A DNA stretch of 64,000 bases from an uncultured Methylotenera sp. (lineage in GTDB: Bacteria > Pseudomonadota > Gammaproteobacteria > Burkholderiales > Methylophilaceae), in NCBI RefSeq assembly GCF_946479685.1, contig NZ_CAMLGS010000010.1, positions 1-64,000 of the forward strand, read 5' to 3'. A program made the translations under genes and the position numbers. Below are positions 9,392-17,622 of this stretch, piece by piece. The notes under the pieces were generated by a model. It saw nothing but the letters and a program-made list of their open reading frames with translations. It did no database searches and was not told where the DNA came from. The stretch's first letter is position 1, and every line of letters starts with the position of its first letter.

Positions 9392-10026
9392 ATACTATCC
9401 AGTTGGGTTAGTTGTTGCTTTAATGTAGTTTGTGCGCGCTTTATATTTGACTTCACTGAGCCTAGGGGCATGAGCATCTGCTGCGAGATTTCTTCATGCG
9501 TCAGCCCCTTGAAATAAGCCAAATGTAAAATCTGCTTTTGTGTAGGACTGAGCTTATTAATGTATCGATGAAGTAATGCATCATTTTGTAATTGCTGCAG
9601 TTGATTATCCGGTTCGGATTGCTTGTCTGAATAACTACCAAAGTCTTCGCTCAAGTCAATCTCATCAATATTGATACTAAAGTGGTTAGCATTACTGCGG
9701 ATAGCGTCTATTGCCCGAGATCTGCAAATAACTAGTAACCAAGCGATTAACGGCCCTTTGTCAGCATTAAAGTTCGACGCATCTCGCCAAGCTTGCCAAT
9801 AGGTATCAACAACTACTTCTTCCGCTAGCGCATAGTTTTGTGTAATCCTAAAAGCTAAGCCATAAATCCTTGCAACGGTAAGTTCGTACAAGGCCTCTAA
9901 AGCTTGGTTTTCTTTGTTAACAATGCCTTCAATCAGATTTTCCAGACTAAAGTTTTGCTCATCAGCAAATAACAGATAAGAGTTATGGCCTTTTATAAGG
10001 CGATTATTTAGTGCGGGTTTTTGCAT
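9388..10026 (-). CDS. ECF RNA polymerase sigma factor (RpoE/ChrR-associated type)
   Basis: This 212-residue sigma-70 family ECF factor has region 2 (ALYELTVARIYGLAFRITQNYALAEEVV then YWQAW) and region 4 with the helix-turn-helix LTHEEISQQMLMPLGSVKSNIKRA. The start MQKPALNN is preceded by a strong Shine-Dalgarno (GAGAGGAG on the minus strand). It is the first gene of the 12-gene lipid operon and is followed by a ChrR-type cupin, the arrangement of the group that responds to photo-oxidative stress. It probably drives the operon itself. I could not identify a Rhodobacter-like TGATCC -35 element upstream with confidence. Confidence 0.9.
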   Translation of the reverse strand: MQKPALNNRLIKGHNSYLLFADEQNFSLENLIEGIVNKENQALEALYELTVARIYGLAFRITQNYALAEEVVVDTYWQAWRDASNFNADKGPLIAWLLVICRSRAIDAIRSNANHFSINIDEIDLSEDFGSYSDKQSEPDNQLQQLQNDALLHRYINKLSPTQKQILHLAYFKGLTHEEISQQMLMPLGSVKSNIKRAQTTLKQQLTQLDSI

Positions 10027-10391
10027 AAACTCCTCTCTGCATTGTTACTTTCAACTTGCAATACAGAGCAATCGGTTAATGGGCATAAACTAAGTCTCAG
10101 TTTTGTATTGTGCGCTGCTCCAGTAATCTGGATATTTACAGAACACCTTTATTGGCTAACAACCTCATTAACACCAAATAAAATTCGATAGCGCTTTAAT
10201 TAAATTATTTAAGAATACTCTGACACCAGGAGTGTTTAGTATTTCAATACTAGATATACGTAATTTGATTTAGTTTGGATGCATGTCGATAATTTTTTTA
10301 TTTCCTTGCCTAAAGTATACAGATTTGTATACTATATATACAGATCTGTATATTGGTTGTGCAGATTTTTATAAACTTCAGGAGATGACAA
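10027..10391. promoter_or_regulatory. Divergent intergenic region between the sigma operon and the SRPBCC gene
   Basis: This 365-bp AT-rich region separates two divergent transcription units and holds no gene. It contains three palindromes of 16 bp: TAGTATTTCAATACTA at 10237-10252 and two TATACAGAT-type sites at 10316-10331 and 10337-10352. A possible sigma-70 promoter for the SRPBCC gene is TTGCCT (10306-10311) with TATACT (10328-10333), 16 bp apart, its -10 lying inside the first TATACAGAT site. The SRPBCC ribosome binding site AGGAG is at 10380-10384. Confidence 0.6.
10315..10352. promoter_or_regulatory. Twin palindromic operators upstream of the SRPBCC gene
   Basis: Two palindromes lie 21 bp centre to centre, which is two helical turns: TATACAGATTTGTATA (10316-10331, 6-bp arms, extended by G/C to 18 bp) and the perfect TATACAGATCTGTATA (10337-10352). 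They share 15 of 16 bases. The predicted -10 box of the SRPBCC gene overlaps the first site, so a dimeric repressor binding cooperatively on one DNA face is likely. The regulator is unknown. Confidence 0.65.
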
Positions 10392-10913
10392 ATGAGATAC
10401 AGCGTATTACTAACTGCCATGTTGATTACTACAACATTTAATGTAAGTGCTGATGAAGCGAAAAGTCTATCAGCACATGAAGAAGTAACGATTAATGCCC
10501 CAGCCGCAAAAGTGTGGGAAAGAGTGAGTAACTTTAATGATCTCGGCGCTTGGCACCCAGCTGTAAAAACCACCGAAATTGTGACAGGGTCTAACAATAA
10601 AGTAGGCGCTGAGCGTTTATTAACACTCCAGGATGGTGGAACCATTAAAGAAAAGCTACTTGCCTATAACGCTAAAGCAAAAACCTTCAAATACACGATT
10701 ATTGAAGGTGTCCTTCCAGTAAGCAGTTACGTGTCATCAGTTACTGTCAAATCAGCAGGTAAGGATAAATCACGTGTTGTCTGGAATGGCACATTCAAAC
10801 GCAAAGATACTTCAGCTACACCAGCAGAAGGCCAAGATGATGCTACCGCTGTAAAAGTGATTACCAGTGTGTACCGTGGAGGCTTAGATAATTTAAAGAA
10901 AATTTCAGAGTAA
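10392..10913 (+). CDS. Secreted SRPBCC (START/polyketide-cyclase-like) protein
   Basis: This 173-residue protein has a signal peptide (MRYSVLLTAMLITTTFNVSA) and an SRPBCC-fold body: HEEVTINAPAAKVWERVSNFNDLGAWHPAVKTTEI, TIKEKLLAYN and a C-terminal helix. Such proteins bind small hydrophobic ligands in a deep cavity. Export to the periplasm suggests scavenging or transport of a lipid-like ligand. It has its own promoter region with twin palindromic operators and a strong AGGAG Shine-Dalgarno, and is followed by a stable hairpin, so it looks monocistronic. No catalytic residues can be assigned. Confidence 0.85.
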   Translation: MRYSVLLTAMLITTTFNVSADEAKSLSAHEEVTINAPAAKVWERVSNFNDLGAWHPAVKTTEIVTGSNNKVGAERLLTLQDGGTIKEKLLAYNAKAKTFKYTIIEGVLPVSSYVSSVTVKSAGKDKSRVVWNGTFKRKDTSATPAEGQDDATAVKVITSVYRGGLDNLKKISE

Positions 10914-11227
10914 TAATTAAGTAGTTCGAATATACGGGGCCTGCTTGCTCCCCGTATATTCGGAATTAACAAGTGTTAGAAATTCTTTAAGAGGATTCAA
11001 AAGCTTGGGTTCAGATTGGCACAGACAGCATAACAATCCACCTACTTGCTGTTAAGTTTCAACTTTTAGACTGCTATAGCTTCTAGATAAAACTCTCTTT
11101 GCCTACGAGTCCATACTAGATTTTATTTTACTCATTGGCTTAATTACAAAACAATCAGACAACACTAGCTATCAGATTTACAGAATTTTTTAATAATTAT
11201 TTTAGAAAAATAAAACCTGAGGACAAT
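10914..11227. other. Intergenic region between SRPBCC and BLUF genes
   Basis: These 314 bp contain no gene that I can support. The left part holds a long hairpin (10927-10962). The rest is AT-rich and presumably carries the promoter of the BLUF operon; I could not fix a clear -35/-10 pair. The BLUF Shine-Dalgarno GAGGA lies at 11219-11223. Confidence 0.5.
10927..10962. terminator. Stable hairpin after the SRPBCC gene
   Basis: Two perfect 13-base arms (CGAATATACGGGG and CCCCGTATATTCG) enclose a 10-base loop starting 14 bp after the SRPBCC stop. There is no T-tract, so it may be an mRNA-stabilising or Rho-assisted end rather than a classic intrinsic terminator. Confidence 0.6.
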
Positions 11228-11815
11228 ATGCAAAAGCTTGTTCAGATTATTTATATTAGCCGTTCAACTTTTGAGAGTACTGACACAATAAATAAAATTG
11301 AGCCAAACATTGTGAGGATTTTGTCGAAATCTAGGATCAATAACCGCAAGAATGGTCTGGTTGGTGTAATGTATTTTGGAGATGGTGCTTTCTTTCAGTG
11401 CTTGGAAGGTGATGAGGAAGCAATCAATAATCTTTTTGCCAAAATTGAAAGGGATCCTCGCCATAAAGATATTAAGCTCATCTCCAGAAAATATATTTCA
11501 GAACTATCTTTTCCAAACTGGTCTATGAAGTATGCACTTTTTGATAAAAAAATGGGTAAATATCTAAAAGACAATGGATATCAAACCTTTGACCCTTACG
11601 CATTTATTCCAGAAATGACAGAAAAAATCTTAGCTTTACTAATTGACTCTCCCGAACTGAGTTTAGAGCTGGAGTCAACTACCACAAGTCAGGCTCAGCA
11701 ACCATCATTAAAATTAAGTAGTAATAAAAACCTGATAATCATATCTTTGTTTTTTTCAATCACTGCCTTTGTATGCTCTTTAGTAGCACTCTTGTCTGTT
11801 CGTGGTACAGTTTAA
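11228..11815 (+). CDS. BLUF-domain blue-light photoreceptor with C-terminal membrane tail
   Basis: This 195-residue protein has an N-terminal BLUF domain that would bind FAD. The key photocycle residues are visible: Tyr9 (IIYIS), Asn42 (KNGLVGVM), Gln57 (FFQCLEG), and Trp98/Met100 (NWSM). After a short helical cap and a Ser/Gln-rich linker there is a single hydrophobic segment at about 169-191, so the sensor is probably anchored to the inner membrane facing the cytoplasm. The downstream neighbours are an EAL phosphodiesterase and a PAS-GGDEF cyclase. In Klebsiella BlrP1, BLUF and EAL are fused, which supports light control of c-di-GMP here through separate proteins. Confidence 0.93.
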   Translation: MQKLVQIIYISRSTFESTDTINKIEPNIVRILSKSRINNRKNGLVGVMYFGDGAFFQCLEGDEEAINNLFAKIERDPRHKDIKLISRKYISELSFPNWSMKYALFDKKMGKYLKDNGYQTFDPYAFIPEMTEKILALLIDSPELSLELESTTTSQAQQPSLKLSSNKNLIIISLFFSITAFVCSLVALLSVRGTV

Positions 11816-11854
11816 GGATATAAAAGTTATATAGTTTTAGTGGGGAGATAATTG

Positions 11855-12622
11855 ATGATAGAAGTTAAACCTTTTAAGCCTGTTGGCTGCAAAGACTGCC
11901 GTGATCCAGAGAAGTTAGGAATCCAGTTCACTATGGCTTTTCAACCTATTGTTAATGTGCGTGATAAATCTATCTTTGGATATGAGGCTCTGGTGAGAGG
12001 GGTGAACGGTGAAGGTGCAGACTCAGTACTTTCACAACTCAATGACAGCAATCGGTATAAATTTGATCAGGCAATTCGCGTAAAAGCATTAGATCTGGCT
12101 AAAAAGCTAAACCTGCAAGGAATGCTGAGTATAAACTTTCTACCCAATGCGGTATATCGACCAGAAACCTGCATTAGAGCAACGCTTGAAGCGGCAGCAG
12201 AGCTAAACTTTCCGACTGAACGTATTATGTTCGAGGTTACAGAAGGCGAGAAAGTTAAAGATCATAATCATCTTAAAAACATTTTTATAGAATACAAAAA
12301 ACATAACTTTACTACGGCTATAGATGATTTTGGCGCGGGCTACGCAGGGCTTAATCTTCTGGCCGATTGGCAACCAGATGTAATCAAACTTGACATGTCC
12401 TTAACGAGAAATATTCATAATGATAGGGTTCGTCGCTCTCTAGTATTCGGGATTATTACTGTGTGTAAAGAGTTATCTATAAAAGTGATTGCAGAGGGTA
12501 TTGAGTGTGAAGAGGAATGTAAAACCTTGTTTGATCAAGGTGTGTATTTATTCCAAGGCTACCATTTTGCTAAACCAGGCTTTGAGTCGTTGCCGTCGAT
12601 TAGGGAAGAAGCGTGGTTGTGA
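11855..12622 (+). CDS. EAL-domain c-di-GMP phosphodiesterase
   Basis: This protein of about 255 residues consists of one EAL domain preceded by a short Cys-containing segment (VGCKDCRDPEKLG). The catalytic landmarks are present: YEALVRG, the metal Asn in NFLPNAV, FEVTEGE, the DDFGAGYAGL loop, the Lys of VIKLD, the Glu of IAEGIE and the final QGYHFAKP. It should hydrolyse c-di-GMP to pGpG. The ATG at 11855 is preferred to the TTG just before it because of the GGGGAG Shine-Dalgarno at 11842-11847. The EAL sequence is of the BlrP1 type, and the gene lies 39 bp after a BLUF gene, so the BLUF protein is its probable light-dependent partner. Confidence 0.92.
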   Translation: MIEVKPFKPVGCKDCRDPEKLGIQFTMAFQPIVNVRDKSIFGYEALVRGVNGEGADSVLSQLNDSNRYKFDQAIRVKALDLAKKLNLQGMLSINFLPNAVYRPETCIRATLEAAAELNFPTERIMFEVTEGEKVKDHNHLKNIFIEYKKHNFTTAIDDFGAGYAGLNLLADWQPDVIKLDMSLTRNIHNDRVRRSLVFGIITVCKELSIKVIAEGIECEEECKTLFDQGVYLFQGYHFAKPGFESLPSIREEAWL

Positions 12623-12699
12623 TAGATTTATCAGCCCCTTTCATACTTTGAAAAAATTGCTAACTTTTGCATTAGTGTCAGCTTCAATATTGACAATAT

Positions 12700-13977
12700 A
12701 TGACCAACACTGATAGCAACGGGCATCAAAACTTGGTACTACCTGCGGAAGATCGTGTATTGCTTTTTCAGGCAGCGCTTGATCAATCTTACAATTCTGT
12801 TGTAATTACGGATGCTAATGTCCGCATTATTTATGTTAATCCTTCATTTGAAAAAATGACAGGTTATACGTTAAATGAGCTCGTTGGTCAGTCCCCTAAA
12901 ATTCTCCAAGGCCCACTTACCGATAAAAAAGTGATAAAAGAAATGGAGACTTCCATTCGCGCCGGCGTATACTTTGAAGGGAGTGCCATTAACTATACCA
13001 AAACTGGTAGCCCTTATAATGTTGAATGGAGCATCTCTCCGATTAAAGATCCATCCGGAGCAATTCAATATTTCATTTCGGTTCAGAAAAACATCACAGC
13101 GGATATTAAGACACAACAAGAACGTAATTTATTAGCAAAAGCACTAAATGATTCGCCTGATTGCGTAGTGATTACTGATGTAGAAAATAAAATCGTATTT
13201 GTGAATGCCGGGTTTACACAATTAACCGGGTACCAACAAGAGGAAGTTCTAGGCAAAACTCCCTCCTTTTTATGGAGCACTTTGCCTGATAGACCATGCA
13301 ATCAATCGAATTTGGTACCCAATAATATCAAACATTTTAATCTGGATGAGTCCAATCTTCGCAAAGACGGCTCATTGTTTTATGTAGATCTAAGCATTAC
13401 ACGCATTTTGGATGATCTTGGAAGAGTCACACATTATGTCAGCTTTAGCAAAGACTCCACTGACAGATTGAAACGTGAGTTTGCGCTTAAGGATTTAGCA
13501 TCTAAAGATGGATTGACTGGCCTTCTTAACAGACGCTCAGGAGAGCAGTTACTTAAACAGTATGATGATCAAAAACAGCTATCTAAAAGATTACTGTGCT
13601 TAATCATAATTGATATTGATAACTTTAAAGCAATTAATGACACTTTTGGTCATGCTGTAGGTGATCATGTTCTTAAGACATGTAGCAAATTGCTTGAAAA
13701 CCAAGCAAGAAGTACTGACAGCGTAATTCGCTGGGGTGGTGAAGAGTTTTTAATTATTGTGCCGGACTCAACCCTTCAGGATGCACTGGAGTTTGCCGAA
13801 CGAATCAGAAAAGCCCTAGCAGAACAAACAATCAGCGAGGTGGGGCATGTCACAGCATCTTTTGGTGTTGCTGACTTACATTTAGATGAAGGAACAAAAA
13901 AACTGCTTAATCGAGCAGACAAGGCTTTATACCAAGCCAAGCTTAATGGTAAAAATTGCGTAAAACCAGCCAATTAA
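12700..13977 (+). CDS. PAS-PAS-GGDEF diguanylate cyclase
   Basis: This 425-residue protein has two PAS domains (about 20-135 and 140-262; landmarks VITDANVRIIYVNPSFEKMTGY and VITDVENKIVFVNAGFTQLTGY) followed by a GGDEF domain. The active site is GGEEF at residues 346-350. The product-inhibition site RxxD is intact (RSTD, five residues before GGEEF). It is soluble by sequence and should make c-di-GMP from GTP. It lies 77 bp after the EAL gene with a weak Shine-Dalgarno, on the same strand, and probably belongs to the BLUF unit. A cyclase beside a phosphodiesterase and a photoreceptor suggests balanced light-dependent control. Confidence 0.92.
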   Translation: MTNTDSNGHQNLVLPAEDRVLLFQAALDQSYNSVVITDANVRIIYVNPSFEKMTGYTLNELVGQSPKILQGPLTDKKVIKEMETSIRAGVYFEGSAINYTKTGSPYNVEWSISPIKDPSGAIQYFISVQKNITADIKTQQERNLLAKALNDSPDCVVITDVENKIVFVNAGFTQLTGYQQEEVLGKTPSFLWSTLPDRPCNQSNLVPNNIKHFNLDESNLRKDGSLFYVDLSITRILDDLGRVTHYVSFSKDSTDRLKREFALKDLASKDGLTGLLNRRSGEQLLKQYDDQKQLSKRLLCLIIIDIDNFKAINDTFGHAVGDHVLKTCSKLLENQARSTDSVIRWGGEEFLIIVPDSTLQDALEFAERIRKALAEQTISEVGHVTASFGVADLHLDEGTKKLLNRADKALYQAKLNGKNCVKPAN

Positions 13978-14273
13978 TCTATTAAATAGGCGTTGAGTGC
14001 AGTCTGGAAGCAGGTTGGACAAAATGCTTCACTATTTAGATATTTGAAGCCAAGTACACTGTGTCGAGTATTTTTGAAAGTGCAAAACTTGCAGTTGAGA
14101 TATATCAGCAACTTTAGATTTTATGTAGTAGTATCAACTGACAGACTACATAGAGTACTCTGCATAAATCTTATGCAACTTGCATTACCATCACATCCAG
14201 CCTGATTTTGGCTGTTTATTGAAGATTGAAAATATTAGCCAAGCCCTAGGCTTCACCTTGTGGCAAGCTATGT

Positions 14274-17200
14274 ATGGTTATAAAGATATTGGGATGGAAT
14301 ATGCTTAAACATTATAGGCAGATTACTTTTATTTCAGCCTGCGTAACCATTTTTACGATTTGCCTCACACTGGCTTACTGGTATAAACAACATTCTCAAG
14401 CTACTAATATACGTCGCCAAGTATTTAATGATACTTCCACTCAGATTCAAAATAATCTTTACCTGAGGCTATCCAGGTATGAACTTATGCTACGGGGAAT
14501 TAAAGGCTCTTATGAGAGCTCGACCTTTGTAACTAGAACTGAATACCATAATTATATTCAAGCATTAAATTTATCTGAATACTCCCCTGGTTTTCAGGCT
14601 GTGAATGTGGCAATTCATGTGCCCCATGAAGAAATGTCTCAGTACATTGCAGATATGCGGCGGCGTGGCTACACAGACTTTAAAATTAAACCAACAGGTG
14701 AACGAAAGAGTTATGCACCGCTGTCGCTAATCGAACCTTTTATAGGTAGTAATCTAAATGCGATTGGATATGATTTAATCACCAATCCTAAAGCTAGAGC
14801 TGCAATCGAAGAGGCGCGAGACAAGGGTGATGTAGCAATGACATCTAAACTTGTTCTAATTCAAGATGCAGGAAAGGACATTCCTGCAGTAGTAATGTAC
14901 GTGCCAATTTATGATACTAGCAAGCCATTAAATACTGTAGACGAGAGGCGTGCTGCTATTTTAGGCTGGGTTAGCGGTGCATTTCGAATCAGTGACTTTG
15001 TGGAGGGTTTACATAGTCAGATTGATAAAGATGTCGCAATAGTGATAAGTAATGGTAAGGATGTCTTGTTTAGCAACGCTAGCAACTATACTGATCTTTA
15101 TACAAAGCGTGCTCTATATATCGGCGGGAAGCGCTGGGATATAGTAATACGCTCCGTTCCTAAATTTGACGAGCGTTTCCCGAAAAACAATTTAACCGCT
15201 TTAATAATTAGTGGTTTTTTACTTAGCGTGCTGTTCGGGTGGCTGGTTTGGTTGTTAGGTAGCGGTCGCGCACGGGCAATCTATCTGGCAGAGCAAATGA
15301 CACAAGATCTTCGTCAAGCCAAATCGGAATTAGAGTGCACGTTGAACGCGATTCCAGATGTATTGTTTGATTTAGATATAGAAGGTCGGTATTTAGGCTA
15401 TCACACTAAGATGGAATCTTTGTTGGTTAAGCCTGCTCACGAGTTAATGGGGAAAAAAATCTCCGATGTGCTACCGAAAAAAGCTGCAGAAATTTGTATG
15501 AATGCAATATATGAAGCGTCTATCAAAGGAATGTCTTTCGGCCATCAGATTGAAATCCCTTTCGATGATGAATTGCACTGGTTTGAATTGTCCGTGGCAA
15601 AGCGAGAAGATAGCTCTGAACAAAACTCGCATTTCATTATGATATCGCGTGACATTACCGAACGAAAAATAGCTAGCAACCAGCTAAGTATCGCTGCGAT
15701 AGCATTTGAGTCTCAAGAAGGTATGTTTATTACCGACGCAAAAAAAATCATTATTAAGGTTAATCGTTCATTTAGCTTTATAACTGGATACGATGCAGGA
15801 GATGTCATAGGCAAACCTGCCAATATATTAAAATCAGAGCGGCAGGATAGGCATTTTTATACTTCGATGTGGGATAGTATTAATCATACTGGCTCTTGGC
15901 TAGGGGAGATTTGGAACCGTCGTAAGAATGGTGAATTGTTTCCATGTCAGCTTAATATCTCCGCAGTAAAGGACGCAAATAATGAAGTGACCAATTATGT
16001 TGCGACCATAATTGATATTACTGATAGTAAAGCAGCCTCAGATGAAATCAAAATGTTAGCATTTTATGACCCACTGACTCACTTACCAAACCGGCGAATG
16101 TTGACAGAGCGCTTGACGCAAGTTCTTGCTGCATGCTCGCGTAACGGTAAAATGGGGGCCATCCTATTTCTGGATGTGGATCATTTCAAGAATATAAATG
16201 ATACATTAGGGCATGATGTTGGTGATGTTTTTCTTCAGAATGTGGCTCAGCGTTTAACTAACTGTATGCGTGCTGGCGATACGATTGCACGTTTAGGCGG
16301 TGATGAGTATGTAGTGCTACTAGAGGGACTAGGCAGTGAAGCTTTAAATGCTGCATCTGAAGTAGAAGCATGTGCATTGAAGGTTTTGCATACATTAAGT
16401 CAGGTCTACCATTTAGGGGACTACCAATACCACAGCTCAGTAAGCATTGGTGCTGTGCTATTTGATAAAAATAACATCAGTATCGAAGAACTGCTTAAAC
16501 AAGCAGATATTGCAATGTATGAGGCAAAAAACTCCGGCCGCAATACTTTAAGATTTTTTGATCCAAAAATGCAGTTAGCTATCACGGCCAGAACTGAATT
16601 AGAACGTGAGTTACGTGTGGCTGTGGAACAGCATCAATTTAAATTGTTTTACCAGTTACAAGTTGATGCTAAGAATCAGGCATTAGGAGCAGAAGTGTTA
16701 ATTCGCTGGCAACATCCCGAACGCGGAATGATTTCGCCAGTAGAGTTCATTCCACTTGCAGAAGAATCTGGCTTGATAATCAAAATTGGTCAATGGGTTC
16801 TTGAGAAGGCTTGCGCACAACTTAAAATCTGGGAGCAAGATTTGGAAAAGAACAAACTCAAGCTTTCGGTGAATGTCAGTGCCAAACAGTTTCATCAGGC
16901 CAATTTTTTGCAGCAAGTAGAGTCGATAATTACACATAACCGCATCAATCCTTCCTTGCTAAATTTAGAGCTTACCGAGAGTATGTTACTAGAAGACGCA
17001 GAAGACACAATTATTTGCATGAATCAATTCAAAAAACTTGGTGTTAATTTTGAACTTGATGATTTTGGTACTGGATATTCATCGCTACAATATTTAAAGA
17101 AATTGCCATTACACCAACTTAAAATTGATCAGTCTTTTGTGCGAGACATTACTGTAGATGCAAACGATAAAGCTTTGGTAGCCACAATTATCACTTTGTC

Positions 17201-17357
17201 ACATAGTTTAGGGTTAAAAGTAATAGCTGAAGGCGTGGAAACAGCAGAGCAACTAAAGTTTCTGAAAGAAAATAATTGCGATAATTTTCAAGGGTATTAT
17301 TTTAGTAAACCATTGCCAATCAATGAGTTTGAAGCACTCTTAAGCCAACAGAAATAA
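14274..17357 (+). CDS. CHASE-PAS-PAS-GGDEF-EAL membrane sensor
   Basis: This bifunctional c-di-GMP protein has up to 1027 residues. A first membrane helix (about 17-36) and a second (about 308-328) flank a periplasmic CHASE domain (SPGFQAVNVAIHVPHEE). Two PAS domains, a GGDEF domain with GGDEY at 675-679 and an intact RAGD inhibition site, and an EAL domain with EVLIRW in place of EALIRW follow. The remaining EAL landmarks (NVSAKQF, LELTES, DDFGTGYSSL, IAEGVET) are present. Met10 at 14301 has a better Shine-Dalgarno (GGGATGG) than 14274 and may be the true start. The 296 bp upstream hold no supported gene, so it is probably transcribed alone. Confidence 0.9.
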   Translation: MVIKILGWNMLKHYRQITFISACVTIFTICLTLAYWYKQHSQATNIRRQVFNDTSTQIQNNLYLRLSRYELMLRGIKGSYESSTFVTRTEYHNYIQALNLSEYSPGFQAVNVAIHVPHEEMSQYIADMRRRGYTDFKIKPTGERKSYAPLSLIEPFIGSNLNAIGYDLITNPKARAAIEEARDKGDVAMTSKLVLIQDAGKDIPAVVMYVPIYDTSKPLNTVDERRAAILGWVSGAFRISDFVEGLHSQIDKDVAIVISNGKDVLFSNASNYTDLYTKRALYIGGKRWDIVIRSVPKFDERFPKNNLTALIISGFLLSVLFGWLVWLLGSGRARAIYLAEQMTQDLRQAKSELECTLNAIPDVLFDLDIEGRYLGYHTKMESLLVKPAHELMGKKISDVLPKKAAEICMNAIYEASIKGMSFGHQIEIPFDDELHWFELSVAKREDSSEQNSHFIMISRDITERKIASNQLSIAAIAFESQEGMFITDAKKIIIKVNRSFSFITGYDAGDVIGKPANILKSERQDRHFYTSMWDSINHTGSWLGEIWNRRKNGELFPCQLNISAVKDANNEVTNYVATIIDITDSKAASDEIKMLAFYDPLTHLPNRRMLTERLTQVLAACSRNGKMGAILFLDVDHFKNINDTLGHDVGDVFLQNVAQRLTNCMRAGDTIARLGGDEYVVLLEGLGSEALNAASEVEACALKVLHTLSQVYHLGDYQYHSSVSIGAVLFDKNNISIEELLKQADIAMYEAKNSGRNTLRFFDPKMQLAITARTELERELRVAVEQHQFKLFYQLQVDAKNQALGAEVLIRWQHPERGMISPVEFIPLAEESGLIIKIGQWVLEKACAQLKIWEQDLEKNKLKLSVNVSAKQFHQANFLQQVESIITHNRINPSLLNLELTESMLLEDAEDTIICMNQFKKLGVNFELDDFGTGYSSLQYLKKLPLHQLKIDQSFVRDITVDANDKALVATIITLSHSLGLKVIAEGVETAEQLKFLKENNCDNFQGYYFSKPLPINEFEALLSQQK

Positions 17358-17494
17358 TTATGTCTATTTTCGACTGTAATTAACTATTTATAGAGTCAAT
17401 CATTTAATCATTATGAGAATTGGCAACACAGTAGAGTGTTCTAGTAATAACTCCGACATACCAACTTTATAACTGTATAAGTCCATCGTTGACA

Positions 17495-17514
17495 GTCTGT
17501 TTTGGGCCAAAAGC
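17495..17514. repeat. Copy A of a short GTCTG-TTTGGGCC repeat
   Basis: A 20-base stretch that begins GTCTGTTTTGGGCC matches 17 of 20 bases of a second copy at 28320-28339. It lies in the 265-bp gap between the CHASE sensor and the LysR gene, where no gene is supported. The second half GGCCC...GGACG suggests a decayed inverted partner. Confidence 0.4.
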
Positions 17515-17622
17515 TACGACATCAAACGGCCCAAAAAGGACGTTCGCCTCCGTTTATTCAAACTAATATAAGGCCAAGTTCTAATAGTAAGATTACGTAT
17601 GACTGGCGCGAAATGAGCTTAC

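Noticed and set aside
13993..14205. 70-codon open frame between the GGDEF and CHASE genes
   Set aside because: It starts at TTG without a Shine-Dalgarno, and its composition and lack of motif look like chance.
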